Shown piece after piece: positions 1-7,762 of a DNA stretch of 64,000 bases. How positions within the stretch are numbered: position 1 is the first letter of the stretch; the number at the start of each line of letters is the position of its first letter. Source of the stretch: Salicibibacter cibi. GTDB lineage: Bacteria; Bacillota; Bacilli; Bacillales; Marinococcaceae. The notes below the pieces were generated by a model. The model was given only the letters and a program-made list of their open reading frames with translations, was not told the origin of the DNA and did no database searches. Location of the stretch: assembly GCF_016495865.1 (NCBI RefSeq), contig NZ_CP054706.1, positions 1,798,001 through 1,862,000 of the forward strand. Direction: 5' to 3'. The position numbers and the translations under genes are program-made.

Positions 1-1
1 C

Positions 2-79
2 AATGGAAAAATACACAACGTCTCCATGGGTGCGATGAACCACGAGCAAATGCTGCAACAGTTGGAAGAGATGGAATAA
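2..79 (+). CDS. C-terminal end of a thioredoxin-like protein (partial)
   Basis: An open frame runs in from the left edge and stops at TAA 77-79, giving about 25 residues that begin NGKIHNV and end in LEEME. A Gly-Lys-Ile strand followed by a short acidic helix is the usual end of TlpA/ResA-type thioredoxin folds. The SCO1-family gene starting about 20 bases downstream fits, since such redox proteins often sit beside SCO1 copper chaperones. The active site lies outside the window, so the assignment rests on a short tail and context only. Confidence 0.4.
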   Translation, partial: NGKIHNVSMGAMNHEQMLQQLEEME

Positions 80-98
80 GGAAGCGTCTGGAATCCTG

Positions 99-666
99 AT
101 GTTAATGTGTAGTGGTTGCGGCTGGTTATATGAATCAGGAGCAACCGACGATAGCACCGATCTGTCAGACTCGGAGTTATATAAACGACTTTTCCTTTAC
201 GAATCAAGATGAGGAAACCGTCACAAATGGAGACTTGGCAGGGGACTATTGGGTCGCCAATATGGTATTTACCCGTTGTCCGACGGTGTGTAATTTGATG
301 ACGTCGAATATGGCGAGTTCACAGGCTGATCTTCAAAACAAAGGATTGGAGATCCCAATCGTGTCGTTCACCGTAGACCAGACGTTTGATGATCCCGAAC
401 AATTACGGTCATATGGGGAGAATTATAACGCCGATTTTAAGAGTTGGCATTTTCTCCAAGAAGACATAGAAGCTTTTACACAAGAATCATTCGCAGCCGT
501 CATTGAAGAAGATCCGGAGGCAAACGATACTATTCATTCCACGCAGCATTATTTGATTGATCCGAATGGTAAGGTTTTTCGTCAATACAATGGAATGGAT
601 ACGGATACAGCATCGATTGCTGAAGATATTGAAGCGGTACAGGAAGACGATTCGCAAAATATATGA
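99..666 (+). pseudogene. SCO1/SenC-family copper chaperone, frame-disrupted near its start
   Basis: The main frame encodes a SCO1/SenC (YpmQ-like) thioredoxin fold that delivers copper to cytochrome c oxidase. It has the copper-binding CPTVC motif preceded by VFTR, a conserved His in the DTIHSTQH segment, and a DPNGKVFRQYNG strand. The lipoprotein part, with Cys residues in CSGCGWLYES, lies in another frame from ATG 99 and joins the main frame around base 175 (SELY/INDF). The first 20 or so residues of the main frame are therefore probably not protein. The signal peptide upstream of 99 also looks out of frame (an RKRLES stretch ends at a stop). Either the gene is decayed or the sequence has one or two indel errors. 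The family call is firm; intactness is doubtful. Confidence 0.75.
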
Positions 667-772
667 CCATTTTAGCGGCAATATTTCTGATATGTACTTA
701 TACGCAGACTCTACGTTAATATGTTCTGGTCATTTTCATGGTTTCATTCATGTTGCTTTTCTTTTCCAAAAA

Positions 773-824
773 ATAGCGAGGAAACACATCACAGATCGCG
801 AAATGTGATGTGTTTCCTCGCTAT
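773..824. terminator. bidirectional terminator
   Basis: A 21-bp perfect inverted repeat (773-793 with 804-824, arms beginning ATAGCGAGG) encloses a 10-base loop. It lies between the convergent SCO1 and sortase genes and can stop transcription from both. Confidence 0.8.
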
Positions 825-829
825 CGAGA

Positions 830-1474
830 TTAAAACTCATTTAATAGATCTCCCTTATTGACGAGATTCCCCTGGATGATATATCGATCCGGTGCGTCTC
901 CAATATATTCAAACGGATAGCACGTCGTCAGCGTGAGTGTCGGATCTTCCTTGTCCACGATCACAGAGTGGTCGTTTTCATCTGTGATCCAGTATTTCTC
1001 AACCTCGTATTCGTAATCAACCCCTTCATAGTTGACATAAAGGGTATCGCCGTCATTTAAATCACCAACGGGGCGGAATACCGTATCCCGGTGACCTGAT
1101 AATACCGTGTGGCCACCGCCTGCGGGGGTTGTTGTCCATTCACTATCATACATACCAACCCCTCCCGAAAGGGTATCTTCATCTTGCCCCCAATAAACTT
1201 CATAAGCCTTATCTAACTTAGGAATCACGAGTTTGGCAACGTTTTCGCCGGTGTTAAAATCTTGGCTTGCAGAATCATCTTCACTAAAGTCATTTTCATC
1301 CAGATCTTTTTGATCATCGCTAAGGAGTGGGGCATACGATTCAGCCTCCTCGGTTGCCTTGATCACGTCCCTCTCTATATCTTCAACCGATTGGGTGCCA
1401 ACCCAGTGTTCATAACTAAACCAAGATACGATCGCCAACCCAAAAATGATAAAAACGAAGCCAATCTTTCTCAT
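830..1474 (-). CDS. class D sortase
   Basis: A membrane-anchored cysteine transpeptidase that joins LPxTG-like proteins to the cell wall. The N-terminus has one membrane segment (GFVFIIFGLAIVSWF), then an acidic linker. The sortase barrel follows with the catalytic His in SGHRDTVF, Cys in TLTTCYPF and Arg in the DRYIIQG strand. All three catalytic residues are present, and the TLTTC signature and length (about 214 aa) fit class D (YhcS-like) enzymes. The start at 1474 is chosen because GGTGGTG precedes this ATG by 7 bases. The frame stays open further upstream, to 1522, but without a ribosome site. No LPxTG-type substrate gene was seen nearby. Confidence 0.85.
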   Translation of the reverse strand: MRKIGFVFIIFGLAIVSWFSYEHWVGTQSVEDIERDVIKATEEAESYAPLLSDDQKDLDENDFSEDDSASQDFNTGENVAKLVIPKLDKAYEVYWGQDEDTLSGGVGMYDSEWTTTPAGGGHTVLSGHRDTVFRPVGDLNDGDTLYVNYEGVDYEYEVEKYWITDENDHSVIVDKEDPTLTLTTCYPFEYIGDAPDRYIIQGNLVNKGDLLNEF

Positions 1475-1788
1475 GTCATAACACCACCATTCATATGGAT
1501 GATATCGTCTGAACAGAACCATCGTAAGTTAATGAATCGATTGGAAACATAAGAGGCGATGTATCGTGTTTGCCTCTACTGTAATCGTTTCTATATGTTT
1601 GGGTTAATTCTTTCATTAATCGACACTATACAAGCCCGAATCAAAAATCTCAGCTCTAAAAACAGATAAATCTATTTATTCTGAAAATTATTTTTGTTAG
1701 TAAATTTTTTAATTTAGAATCGAAGATTTAAGTGATGGGAGAGCTCAGGGGAGGAGTCCCCCCCCCTTTTTCTACTCGATATTATGAC
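1475..1788. other. intergenic, no gene seen
   Basis: AT-rich spacer between two genes both on the minus strand. It contains a short GAGGC/GCCTC inverted repeat near 1551-1580 and a GGGGAGGAGTCCCC dyad at 1749-1762 that may end the transcript of the cell-wall protein gene. No coding frame is convincing. Confidence 0.4.
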
Positions 1789-2628
1789 TTACTGCATCGA
1801 TTTGACTCCCATGAAATGGTCTTGCCAATAATCACTGGTGACGTCCGCTTGAACAATCCCTTCACTTCCTGCGTGAATCATTTGGTCATCCCCGATATAG
1901 ATACCACTGTGTGAAGCTCCTGACGTATCATATGTTCCTTCAAAAAATACGAGATCCCCAACGTTCATAGATGTGACATGTTCGCCATCGTTCTCCCACA
2001 TTTCTTCATGGGTTCGGGAAACATCAATGCCATTTTGATCATACACGTAGTTGATAAAGCCGCTGCTATCAAATCCATCAGGTGTTGTACCTCCCCAAAC
2101 ATAAGGGGTTCCCAGGACACTTTCAGCGGTTGCCACAATTCCCGAGTTGGAGGATGGATCTTGGTTTTCTGACTCTTCGCTGGAAGAATCACCATTACCT
2201 GACCCCTCCGATACTGATTCATCTCCATTGCTTGAATCGTATGAACTTGATGCATCTTCACTACTTGACTCTTCTGATGCTAATGCATCATATGTATTTG
2301 GGCCTGCTACTCCGTCTACACCAAGTCCTTGGTCACTTTGATACGTTTTGACAGCATTTTCTGTTTCAGGGCCAAATATCCCATCTACTTGTACAGTGTA
2401 CCCGTTTTCACTTAAGTCAGATTGTAATTGCTCTACCTCACTGCCTTGATCATTTCTCAAGAGATAGTTTCCGGAGCTGCTCCCTGTGTTTTCCTCGACA
2501 TCTTGTCCACTAGAATCATCATCACCCGGGGCATATGCGGAGACACTTTCACTCCACGTCGGTGCAAACATAACCGCCGTTATGAGTGATGAAGAGAAAA
2601 GTATTTTGCTAGTTTTGCCAATTGACAT
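1789..2628 (-). CDS. secreted NlpC/P60-like protein with peptidoglycan-binding domain; catalytic Cys replaced by Ser
   Basis: A signal peptide (cleavage probably after ESVSA, near residue 31) is followed by a PG_binding_1 domain (LRNDQGSEVEQLQ to DGVAGPNTYDAL), a Ser/Glu/Asp-rich linker of about 50 residues, and a C-terminal NlpC/P60 domain (TPYVWGG to end). NlpC/P60 enzymes cut peptidoglycan stem peptides with a Cys-His-His triad whose Cys lies in DCSGF. Here the motif reads DSSGF (codons GAT AGC AGC), while both His positions (SHSGIYIG, MIHAG) remain. It may be inactive, use Ser, or act as a wall-binding protein. Start chosen at the ATG 8 bases after GGGAGG; the frame extends 12 codons further without a ribosome site. 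Confidence 0.85.
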   Translation of the reverse strand: MSIGKTSKILFSSSLITAVMFAPTWSESVSAYAPGDDDSSGQDVEENTGSSSGNYLLRNDQGSEVEQLQSDLSENGYTVQVDGIFGPETENAVKTYQSDQGLGVDGVAGPNTYDALASEESSSEDASSSYDSSNGDESVSEGSGNGDSSSEESENQDPSSNSGIVATAESVLGTPYVWGGTTPDGFDSSGFINYVYDQNGIDVSRTHEEMWENDGEHVTSMNVGDLVFFEGTYDTSGASHSGIYIGDDQMIHAGSEGIVQADVTSDYWQDHFMGVKSMQ

Positions 2629-2770
2629 GTAAACGTCCTCCCTATATTTGAATTCATAAATCAATATAACAAGAAAATATGAAGAATATATGGAGTTTCT
2701 ATTACTGTATGATTACAATCTATTTAAATGGAGCGCATGGGAAAGGTAATATTTATATACAATACTCTCA

Positions 2771-2868
2771 GGCTCTTCACCAAAATCTATAGTTGATATA
2801 AGTGAATAATTATGGTGATCACACCAGCCTAGCAGTGGGAAGACCTCTGATAGTACCGTTTATAATGC
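2771..2868 (+). mobile_element. MITE-B copy 1, truncated
   Basis: Begins with the MITE-B end GGCTCTTCACCAAAATCTAT and continues through sequence shared with the copy at 30835 (TATAAGTGA, then AATTATGGT, then GTGGGAAGACC). Similarity stops near 2850-2868 and no right end is found, so this is a deletion remnant. Confidence 0.7.
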
Positions 2869-2916
2869 AAGGTCAGTATCAGTTGTAGAGTCCATCATGC
2901 GTATGTATTTTTTTAC

Positions 2917-2945
2917 TTGAAAATACCTATATTGGGTATATTGAA
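2917..2945 (+). promoter_or_regulatory. CsoR-type operator ahead of the copZ relic
   Basis: ATACCT-ATATT-GGGTAT at 2923-2939 matches the ATACCC-N5-GGGTAT copper-repressor operator seen ahead of the copA operon (8694-8710) in 11 of 12 half-site bases. A TTGAAA at 2917-2922 could be its -35. The site remains although the downstream copZ is broken. Confidence 0.6.
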
Positions 2946-2981
2946 ATTTAAAATGAATTAAAAATATGGGAGGCCATTTAA

Positions 2982-3139
2982 ATGACGGATAAACACTTAA
3001 TGTACAGGGGATGTCTTGCGGGCATTGCGCTAATTCTATTGAAGGAAGTGTGGGAAAAATGAATGGTGTTAAAACAGTAAAGGTGGACGTGAATAATATT
3101 AATGAGGGCATTGAAGAACAAGGATACGATGTTGCCTAA
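2982..3139 (+). pseudogene. degenerate CopZ copper chaperone
   Basis: A good ribosome site (GGGAGG 2968-2973) precedes ATG 2982, but that frame ends after 26 codons. In the next frame, from 2996, the sequence reads LNVQGMSCGHCANSIEGSVG, the heavy-metal-associated fold with its CxxC copper site, and ends GIEEQGYDVA like the intact copies at 13824 and 15161. About 18 residues between the central strand (KVDVN) and the last helix are missing. A frameshift plus an internal deletion make it non-functional. It looks like a duplicate of the island's copZ genes. Confidence 0.8.
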
Positions 3140-3185
3140 GAAAGAGAGTCGTGCAGATGTAGCGCGATTTCCTGTTAAAAAAACT

Positions 3186-3201
3186 ATACCCTTAATGGTA
3201 T
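3186..3201 (+). promoter_or_regulatory. possible second CsoR-like box
   Basis: ATACCC-TTAA-TGGTAT is an inverted repeat like the copper operator but with a 4-base centre and one changed half-site base. It lies 18 bases before the His-rich reading frame. Suggestive only. Confidence 0.35.
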
Positions 3202-3218
3202 TTGGAAAATGAAGTACA

Positions 3219-3371
3219 ATGAAGGAAACTCAAAAAGAAGTGAATGTACAAATTCACGAGTATGTAACGCACGCCAATAAAGTTGAAAAGGAAGAAACAG
3301 TGGATCATAGCAAACACCATCATCATGACCATCATTGGCTGCTCTCACAAAGACGTTTTCAGAAAAAATGA
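3219..3371 (+). CDS. small His-rich protein of unknown function
   Basis: A 50-codon frame begins MKETQKEVNV and ends with a cluster reading SKHHHHDHHW, for ten His in total, a composition typical of metal-binding peptides. It has no signal peptide or membrane segment. It lies just after the copZ relic and a CsoR-like dyad, so a copper or zinc role is plausible. Against it, the ribosome site (GGAAAATG) is poor and the region is full of decayed genes. It could be a fragment of a larger His-rich protein. No family recognised. Confidence 0.35.
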   Translation: MKETQKEVNVQIHEYVTHANKVEKEETVDHSKHHHHDHHWLLSQRRFQKK

Positions 3372-3414
3372 TTGAAAAATTAAATTAATTTCCAGTGAAC
3401 CACGATGCGACATT

Positions 3415-4079
3415 ATGGAAGCAGACATTGATTTACCTTCCGGGGTTGATGGGATCTATTGCCCCGATACGGAGGCTGCTGTAGAAGAATTCCAACAAGA
3501 AAATGATTTAGATGAGTTTTCTGATATTTACATGACTGAAATGGATTTTGATGGGGATGGAAGCGAAAATGAAGTTGTCTTTGTCTCAGCAGAAGTGGAA
3601 GATAAACCAAACTTGATGTTCGCTGGCTTATTTTTTAAAGAAAATGAAAAGTTAAGCAGTTTTGCCGTGACAGATGTTTTTGGAAATCTTTATTTAGATG
3701 AAGTAACACTTACAATGTATACACTCACGGACGAGGGAACAGAAGTTGAGGAAGTGGGGGCAACAAATGTGGATTTGGAGGACTATCAATTAGAAGTACA
3801 AGTAGCTTTTAAAGATGCAATTAATGAAGCAAATGCTACAGGCAGAAGTCTTGCTATTACTGGCTGTCCTTCTGGAGATATACTGTGTAATAATGAAGAA
3901 TTTGTAGCCCCGAGTGAGAAGATGCCTTGGCACTTTACTGTAATTTCGTAATAACTGTTAATGCTAATAAAGTAGCCTATCACACAGCCGTAGTCTTCGG
4001 ATTGTCACTTGGGCCAGTTGGAGCAGCATTAATTGCTACAGCAATCGGCTTGGTTGGCGGTCACTATTATTGTAATTGA
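3415..4079 (+). pseudogene. frameshifted protein with half a peptidoglycan-binding repeat and a hydrophobic Gly-rich tail
   Basis: The first frame (to the TAA at 3949) starts inside a PG_binding_1 repeat (VDGIYCPDTEAAVEEFQ) and continues through an acidic domain of unknown family with a DGDGSENEVV turn and two Cys (TGCPSGDILC). A second frame, open from 3918 to the TGA at 4077, carries a hydrophobic tail (AVVFGLSLGPVGAALIA to GLVGGHYYC) with Cys near both ends. One frameshift between 3918 and 3951 would join them into a protein of about 215 residues whose C-terminus resembles a processed toxin or bacteriocin peptide. The N-terminus is also truncated. No exact family is recognised; the toxin idea is inference. 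Confidence 0.45.
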
Positions 4080-4101
4080 CTTGCGGATCAATTTTAGAGA
4101 T

Positions 4102-4127
4102 CTGAATCTGGCTTAAGCCAGATTCAG
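4102..4127. terminator. palindromic hairpin, probable terminator
   Basis: A 26-bp perfect palindrome (arms CTGAATCTGGCTT) followed by TCTTCTC. It separates the hydrophobic tail frame from the next small membrane gene and may end or attenuate transcription. Confidence 0.55.
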
Positions 4128-4159
4128 TCTTCTCATAGTAACCTTGAAAAGGTGATTAA

Positions 4160-4339
4160 ATGAGTTTTACCAAAACTTTTGTGATCATGTGTCTTTGCTT
4201 CATATTTATCGTTTTGCCCGGTGTATTTCTTTTTACACATTCTGTAACTTCAAGAGATATTATTGGTCTGTTAATAATTTACTTTTCTGTTGGAATCGGT
4301 TTCTGGTTTTTTGTGTTAAAAATTCCTAACAAAAGATGA
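4160..4339 (+). CDS. small two-helix membrane protein, possible immunity protein
   Basis: A 59-residue frame with a ribosome site (AAGGTG, 6 bases before ATG) encodes two membrane segments (about residues 6-26 and 33-53) joined by a short SVTSRD turn, with a basic KIPNKR tail. Size and topology resemble bacteriocin immunity proteins or small stress membrane peptides. It directly follows the hydrophobic, possibly toxin-like tail frame, which is the only reason to suggest immunity. No named family is recognised. Confidence 0.5.
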   Translation: MSFTKTFVIMCLCFIFIVLPGVFLFTHSVTSRDIIGLLIIYFSVGIGFWFFVLKIPNKR

Positions 4340-4467
4340 TTGTTAATAATAGTCATCAAAATTACCTTTGATGCCAATATTAATGATGAAAAAACTGTAA
4401 AAAGTAAAAGAGTTATTTATGGACGAGTCCACTTTTTATTACTGATTTTGTTCCAGCCCTCTTACTG

Positions 4468-4830
4468 TTACCAAGAGAATATTTTAGCCAATATAGACAT
4501 CACAGTCCATATCACTACACCAACTGAAACGAAAAGTAAGAAAATTTTAAAAGCATCCAATGTAGAGGAAATGGTAAACCAACCACTTAACAATAGAATT
4601 GGATAAACGGTTATGAACATGATTGAAAAATGAACACCACTTCGCTTAGTAAAACTCCAATGGTCGATGTTATAAATAACAGTGGCTGCACCAACAAAAA
4701 AAGCGATTAAGCTGGCCCAAAATGTTCCTTTAGCATCAAAATACCTACCCTGAAAATATAACAATAGGGCAATACCTCCGATAATAATAAGTGGTATTCC
4801 CCCTCTTAAAAGAGCTTTCGCCATCAACAT
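4468..4830 (-). CDS. DUF3021 family membrane protein
   Basis: 120 residues with four predicted membrane helices (about 10-25, 35-53, 68-88, 94-116). The pattern RGGIPLIIIGGI, then FWASLIAFFVGAATVIYNIDHWS, then an LLSGWF segment matches DUF3021 proteins, which are usually encoded beside LytTR-type regulators. No LytTR gene is present here, so the partner may have been lost with the surrounding decay. The start is uncertain: two Met lie close together (4830, 4824) and neither has a clear ribosome site. Confidence 0.65.
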   Translation of the reverse strand: MLMAKALLRGGIPLIIIGGIALLLYFQGRYFDAKGTFWASLIAFFVGAATVIYNIDHWSFTKRSGVHFSIMFITVYPILLLSGWFTISSTLDAFKIFLLFVSVGVVIWTVMSILAKIFSW

Positions 4831-5023
4831 TTTTGAAAACCCACTTTCCCAAAAGTATTTTTACGGATATTTCTCGTTTACCGAATAACTTTATATTACT
4901 TTTACCATAAGAACCCCCTTTAGACAATCAAAGCCAAGATGAATTTATTTTGTTATATTTGATGTGCACCTTAAATAACATTAAGGTAGTATAATAATTT
5001 ATTGCCTGTCCATTAAATTAAAA

Positions 5024-5052
5024 TTTCACCGATAACAATATTATCGGTGAAA
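5024..5052. terminator. terminator of the GyrI-like gene
   Basis: A 12-bp perfect stem (TTTCACCGATAA with TTATCGGTGAAA) and a CAATA loop, T-rich on the minus-strand side. It lies just after the stop of the minus-strand gene at 5099. Confidence 0.75.
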
Positions 5053-5098
5053 AAAGCCAAAGTGACCATATATTTTGCGAATCGTTGCCGCCGCCATA

Positions 5099-5383
5099 TT
5101 AAGTTTCACTTTTAATAGGAACCCACAATTCAACTTCGGCATCAGTTGGATTTCCATTTAAAAGCACTTCAAGAATTTCTTTCCCATTGTATTTTGAAGC
5201 ATGAGCTTCATTTGTGAAAAATTCATTTTTAAATTCATCAAATAAAAGCCTTGAAATCCCATTCTTTTTAGTAAGCACTGCATAAGATTGTGTGGCTACT
5301 TCGAGCTTCTCATAACCGCTTATATCATTGTCTGATAAAACCCCAGCAAAGTATCTGATTCCATTTTCAATAGGAACAATCAC
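5099..5383 (-). CDS. GyrI-like effector-binding domain, C-terminal half
   Basis: 94 residues resemble the second half of the GyrI/AraC effector-binding fold: an IENGIRYFAGV strand, a YAVLTKKNGIS strand, an NEFFTN helix and a final AEVELWVPI strand. The full domain is about 150 residues, so the N-terminal half is missing. A GTG at 5381-5383 with AAAGGG upstream could start translation, and the frame is closed by a stop a few codons further up. It is either a truncated relic or a short stand-alone form. A complete relative lies at 40067. Confidence 0.5.
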   Translation of the reverse strand: MIVPIENGIRYFAGVLSDNDISGYEKLEVATQSYAVLTKKNGISRLLFDEFKNEFFTNEAHASKYNGKEILEVLLNGNPTDAEVELWVPIKSET

Positions 5384-5418
5384 CGCATACCCTTTATTAT
5401 GTCATATCATTGTATCGG

Positions 5419-6072
5419 ATGGTGTTGAGCTTGCATTATATATTTGTTCATGGCCTTGGCCAGGAAGCCTCAAGTTGGAACAGTACCATCAATAGTTTGA
5501 AGCTAAATTCTAACATTACCTCCTGCCCAAATTTATTTTCCCTTCTCGGCACAAGCGAACCTACCTATCAAAACTTATATCGTCTATTTTATGAGTATTG
5601 CGAAGGTATTAAAGAACCGATACACCTATGTGGGATATCTTTAGGTGCCATTTTATCACTAAATTATGCCATTGACCGACCAGACAGAGTAGATTCTTTG
5701 GTTTTAATTGGGGCGCAATATAAATCGCCAAAGCTACTCCTAAACTTCCAGAATGTTATTTTTTATGTAATGCCCGCGTCTGTATTCTCTAAGGTAGGCT
5801 CTGATAAGGAGACGTTTATTAAATTAACCGGTTCTATGAAGGAATTAAACTTCACCCATGAATTGGCAAATATCCAATGCGATACTTTGGTTATTTGCGG
5901 AGAAAAGGACTTCGCAAATAAACGAGCCTCAAAATATTTAAGTAACCATATCAAAAATGCAAATTCTGTCATGATTCAAGATGCAGGTCACGAATTAAAT
6001 AAAGAACATTCAGCTAAATTATCAGCTATTCTTGATGATTTTTGGGATGGCAACCGTCTTTTATCATTATAA
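5419..6072 (+). CDS. alpha/beta hydrolase
   Basis: A compact alpha/beta hydrolase of about 217 residues. The oxyanion strand is FVHGLGQ, the nucleophile elbow GISLGA carries Ser, the acid is Asp in CGEKDFAN and the base is His in DAGHELN. All catalytic residues are in the right order, so an active esterase or lyase-type enzyme is likely; the substrate cannot be told. The gene is divergent from the GyrI-like frame with only about 35 bases between them, so their control regions overlap. The start is ambiguous (TTG 5410 or ATG 5419) because no strong ribosome site is visible. Confidence 0.75.
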   Translation: MVLSLHYIFVHGLGQEASSWNSTINSLKLNSNITSCPNLFSLLGTSEPTYQNLYRLFYEYCEGIKEPIHLCGISLGAILSLNYAIDRPDRVDSLVLIGAQYKSPKLLLNFQNVIFYVMPASVFSKVGSDKETFIKLTGSMKELNFTHELANIQCDTLVICGEKDFANKRASKYLSNHIKNANSVMIQDAGHELNKEHSAKLSAILDDFWDGNRLLSL

Positions 6073-6107
6073 TGTTAAACAAGTGCATAGGGAGGGAGGT
6101 ATTCTAT

Positions 6108-6574
6108 ATGAAAATAATCAACGATCCTGGTACCCAGTTTGGCGTTGATAAGAGTACACATCAAGGTCTTCTGGCAGACATTCTTTCACGACCTATTTTT
6201 GCTCATTTATCTACTTTTCATGAGGAAGGGCCTCGCGAGTCTCCTGTATGGTTTTTGTGGGAAAATGAGAAAATATGGATGATCGGTAACTACAAGACAG
6301 ATTCCTTTCCGAAACGGATCGAGCGAGTGCGATCGGGATCGTGGATTTTAACGTTGAAACAGGACTTGTCCATCATGTTGGCTTTCGTGGAAAAGCGACC
6401 CTTGTACCCCAAGATGCTGAGCGGGTAAAGCGATTGTTAAGCCGATATATGGGAAAACAAGACCAGTGGGATCCGCGATTCCGTGCTGTGTTAGGAGATA
6501 TGGACTGGATGTTCGTCCGATTTGAACCAGAAACAGCGGTAGTGAGAGATCAATCATACAATCTTCCAATATAA
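6108..6574 (+). pseudogene. pyridoxamine-phosphate-oxidase-like flavoprotein, frameshifted
   Basis: A strong ribosome site (GGGAGGGAGGT) precedes ATG 6108. The first frame reads RPIFAHLSTFHEEGPRESPVWF, the start of the split-barrel FMN-binding fold, and fails after KRIERV. The next frame continues ASAIGIVDFNVETG and then GFRGKATLVP to the end of the domain (DWMFVRFEPE). A single indel near 6325-6335 separates the halves. The parent belongs to the PNPOx-like family of FMN/F420 oxidoreductases of unknown substrate. It is a recent pseudogene or a sequencing error, since both halves are otherwise well preserved. Confidence 0.7.
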
Positions 6575-6651
6575 TTTATTGCAGGAAGATAGTAATGGAA
6601 TAAAAGTTGTACCAGAATCGGGTGATTTAATGGAACGATGAGGTGATAGGA

Positions 6652-6978
6652 TTGAAATATTTCTATGGTGCGTTATCAGTTTTAGGGACAATACTTCCAT
6701 ATTCACAATTACTGCCTTGGCTTTATAATTATGGCCTTAGTTTAACCCAATTTTTTAGTGAGGTAAGCCAATCCAGAATGGGAGCTTTCGCTTGGTGGGA
6801 TGTCATTGTATCAATTATCGTTCTCATTGGATTTATAGTGTACGAAGGCAAACAAAAAGGCATGAGCCACTTATGGATACCAATTATCGCGACAGTGACG
6901 GTTGGTGTATCCCTTGGACTTCCACTTTTTCTTTTATTAAGACAAATCCATATTGAGAAAAGGGAAAATGGTCAATGA
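6652..6978 (+). CDS. DUF2834 family membrane protein
   Basis: About 108 residues with three membrane helices: YGALSVLGTILPYSQL at the start, a helix near VIVSIIVLIGFIVYEG, and WIPIIATVTVGVSLGLPLFLLLR. The LGTILPY and VGVSLGLPLFL signatures fit DUF2834, of unknown function. The start is taken as TTG 6652 because GAGGTG lies 8 bases before it; the in-frame GTG at 6643 overlaps that ribosome site. Confidence 0.7.
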   Translation: MKYFYGALSVLGTILPYSQLLPWLYNYGLSLTQFFSEVSQSRMGAFAWWDVIVSIIVLIGFIVYEGKQKGMSHLWIPIIATVTVGVSLGLPLFLLLRQIHIEKRENGQ

Positions 6979-7006
6979 ACCGGGAATTTTTATCTTCAAC
7001 ACTCGG

Positions 7007-7032
7007 GCGCGCTAATTATAAAATCAGCGCGC
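7007..7032 (+). terminator. terminator after DUF2834 gene
   Basis: GCGCGCT pairs with AGCGCGC across a 12-base loop and is followed by TTATTTGTTGTTT. Confidence 0.75.
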
Positions 7033-7206
7033 TTATTTGTTGTTTAGCGATTCTGCTTTGGAAAATGGCAAAAATGAAAGCAAAGGAATAGGTTACTCAA
7101 TCATTTGGTATTCAGTACATGAATATTGTCATTTTTAAGCCGGATTACCGAGTTACTCGTAGCTATCGCACAACTCTACTAAAATAAATAATCGTGAATG
7201 TAATTA

Positions 7207-7492
7207 GGGACTGCTGAATAATGGAAAAAGACTGGCCCATAAGCATTTTCCGTTGGTGTTGTCGAAGCTGGATGCAAGGAAATCCATCCTATAAACAAAA
7301 AAACCCTTGCACTTCTGACAACGTACGGAGGGATGGTGCTGCAATGGCGAGACTCCAGCGGAAAAACGGACGCGTCAAGACCCCGCAGCGCCGGTTTTGC
7401 GCGAGGAGGCTTGACCGTTCGTCCGCGGAAAGCGAAGCCATGGAAGCGACATCCCGGCTTCAGCTGATAGCTGCATGTTGTTCAGCAATCCC
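7207..7492 (+). mobile_element. MITE-A copy 1 (286 bp)
   Basis: Starts GGGACTGCTGAATAA and ends with the near complement TTCAGCAATCCC. It is flanked by TA on both sides (7205-7206 and 7493-7494), which suggests insertion at a TA dinucleotide, as in IS630/Tc1-mariner types. It has no transposase. The centre holds a GC-rich hairpin (7347-7439). Confidence 0.85.
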
Positions 7493-7522
7493 TAACTAGA
7501 TAATGAATAAATCATATCTATG

Positions 7523-7755
7523 CCCAACTGTTTATCAATTTTCAGTTGGGTTCCTTTTTTTCTCAAAAAATTCCCTCAAACCTTTGGCGATTTCTAAAAA
7601 CATTTGTTGAAGGATATGAAAGGGGAAATCATCGCCCACCTTTGCAACATTGCGAAGGGAGATGACATGCATGATCAAACCCCATCGATGAAAAACACTG
7701 TCGTTCCCCTCCTTCTTGTCTTGATGTCTCGTAAAAATCAAAACAAGAAGGGGAG
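7523..7755 (+). promoter_or_regulatory. structured leader of sigma-like gene, copy 1
   Basis: This leader is repeated at 16087-16336. It begins with a terminator-like hairpin (CCCAACTG/CAGTTGGG, 7523-7550). A block of about 90 bases follows, containing a CCTTTGC/GCGAAGG hairpin and a possible 6-codon leader peptide (ATG 7670, MIKPHR) with GGGAG ahead. It ends with a long stem (7711-7725 with 7737-7751, 14 of 15 paired, loop GTCTCGTAAAA). The 3' arm contains part of the gene's ribosome site (AAGGGGAG, 7748-7755), so translation could be switched by this stem. Confidence 0.55.
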
Positions 7756-7762
7756 TATTCTA

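Noticed and set aside
7221..7499. Open frames inside MITE-A (also near 23018 and 35716)
   Set aside because: They start in the terminal repeat, differ between copies by frameshifts, and encode no known domain.
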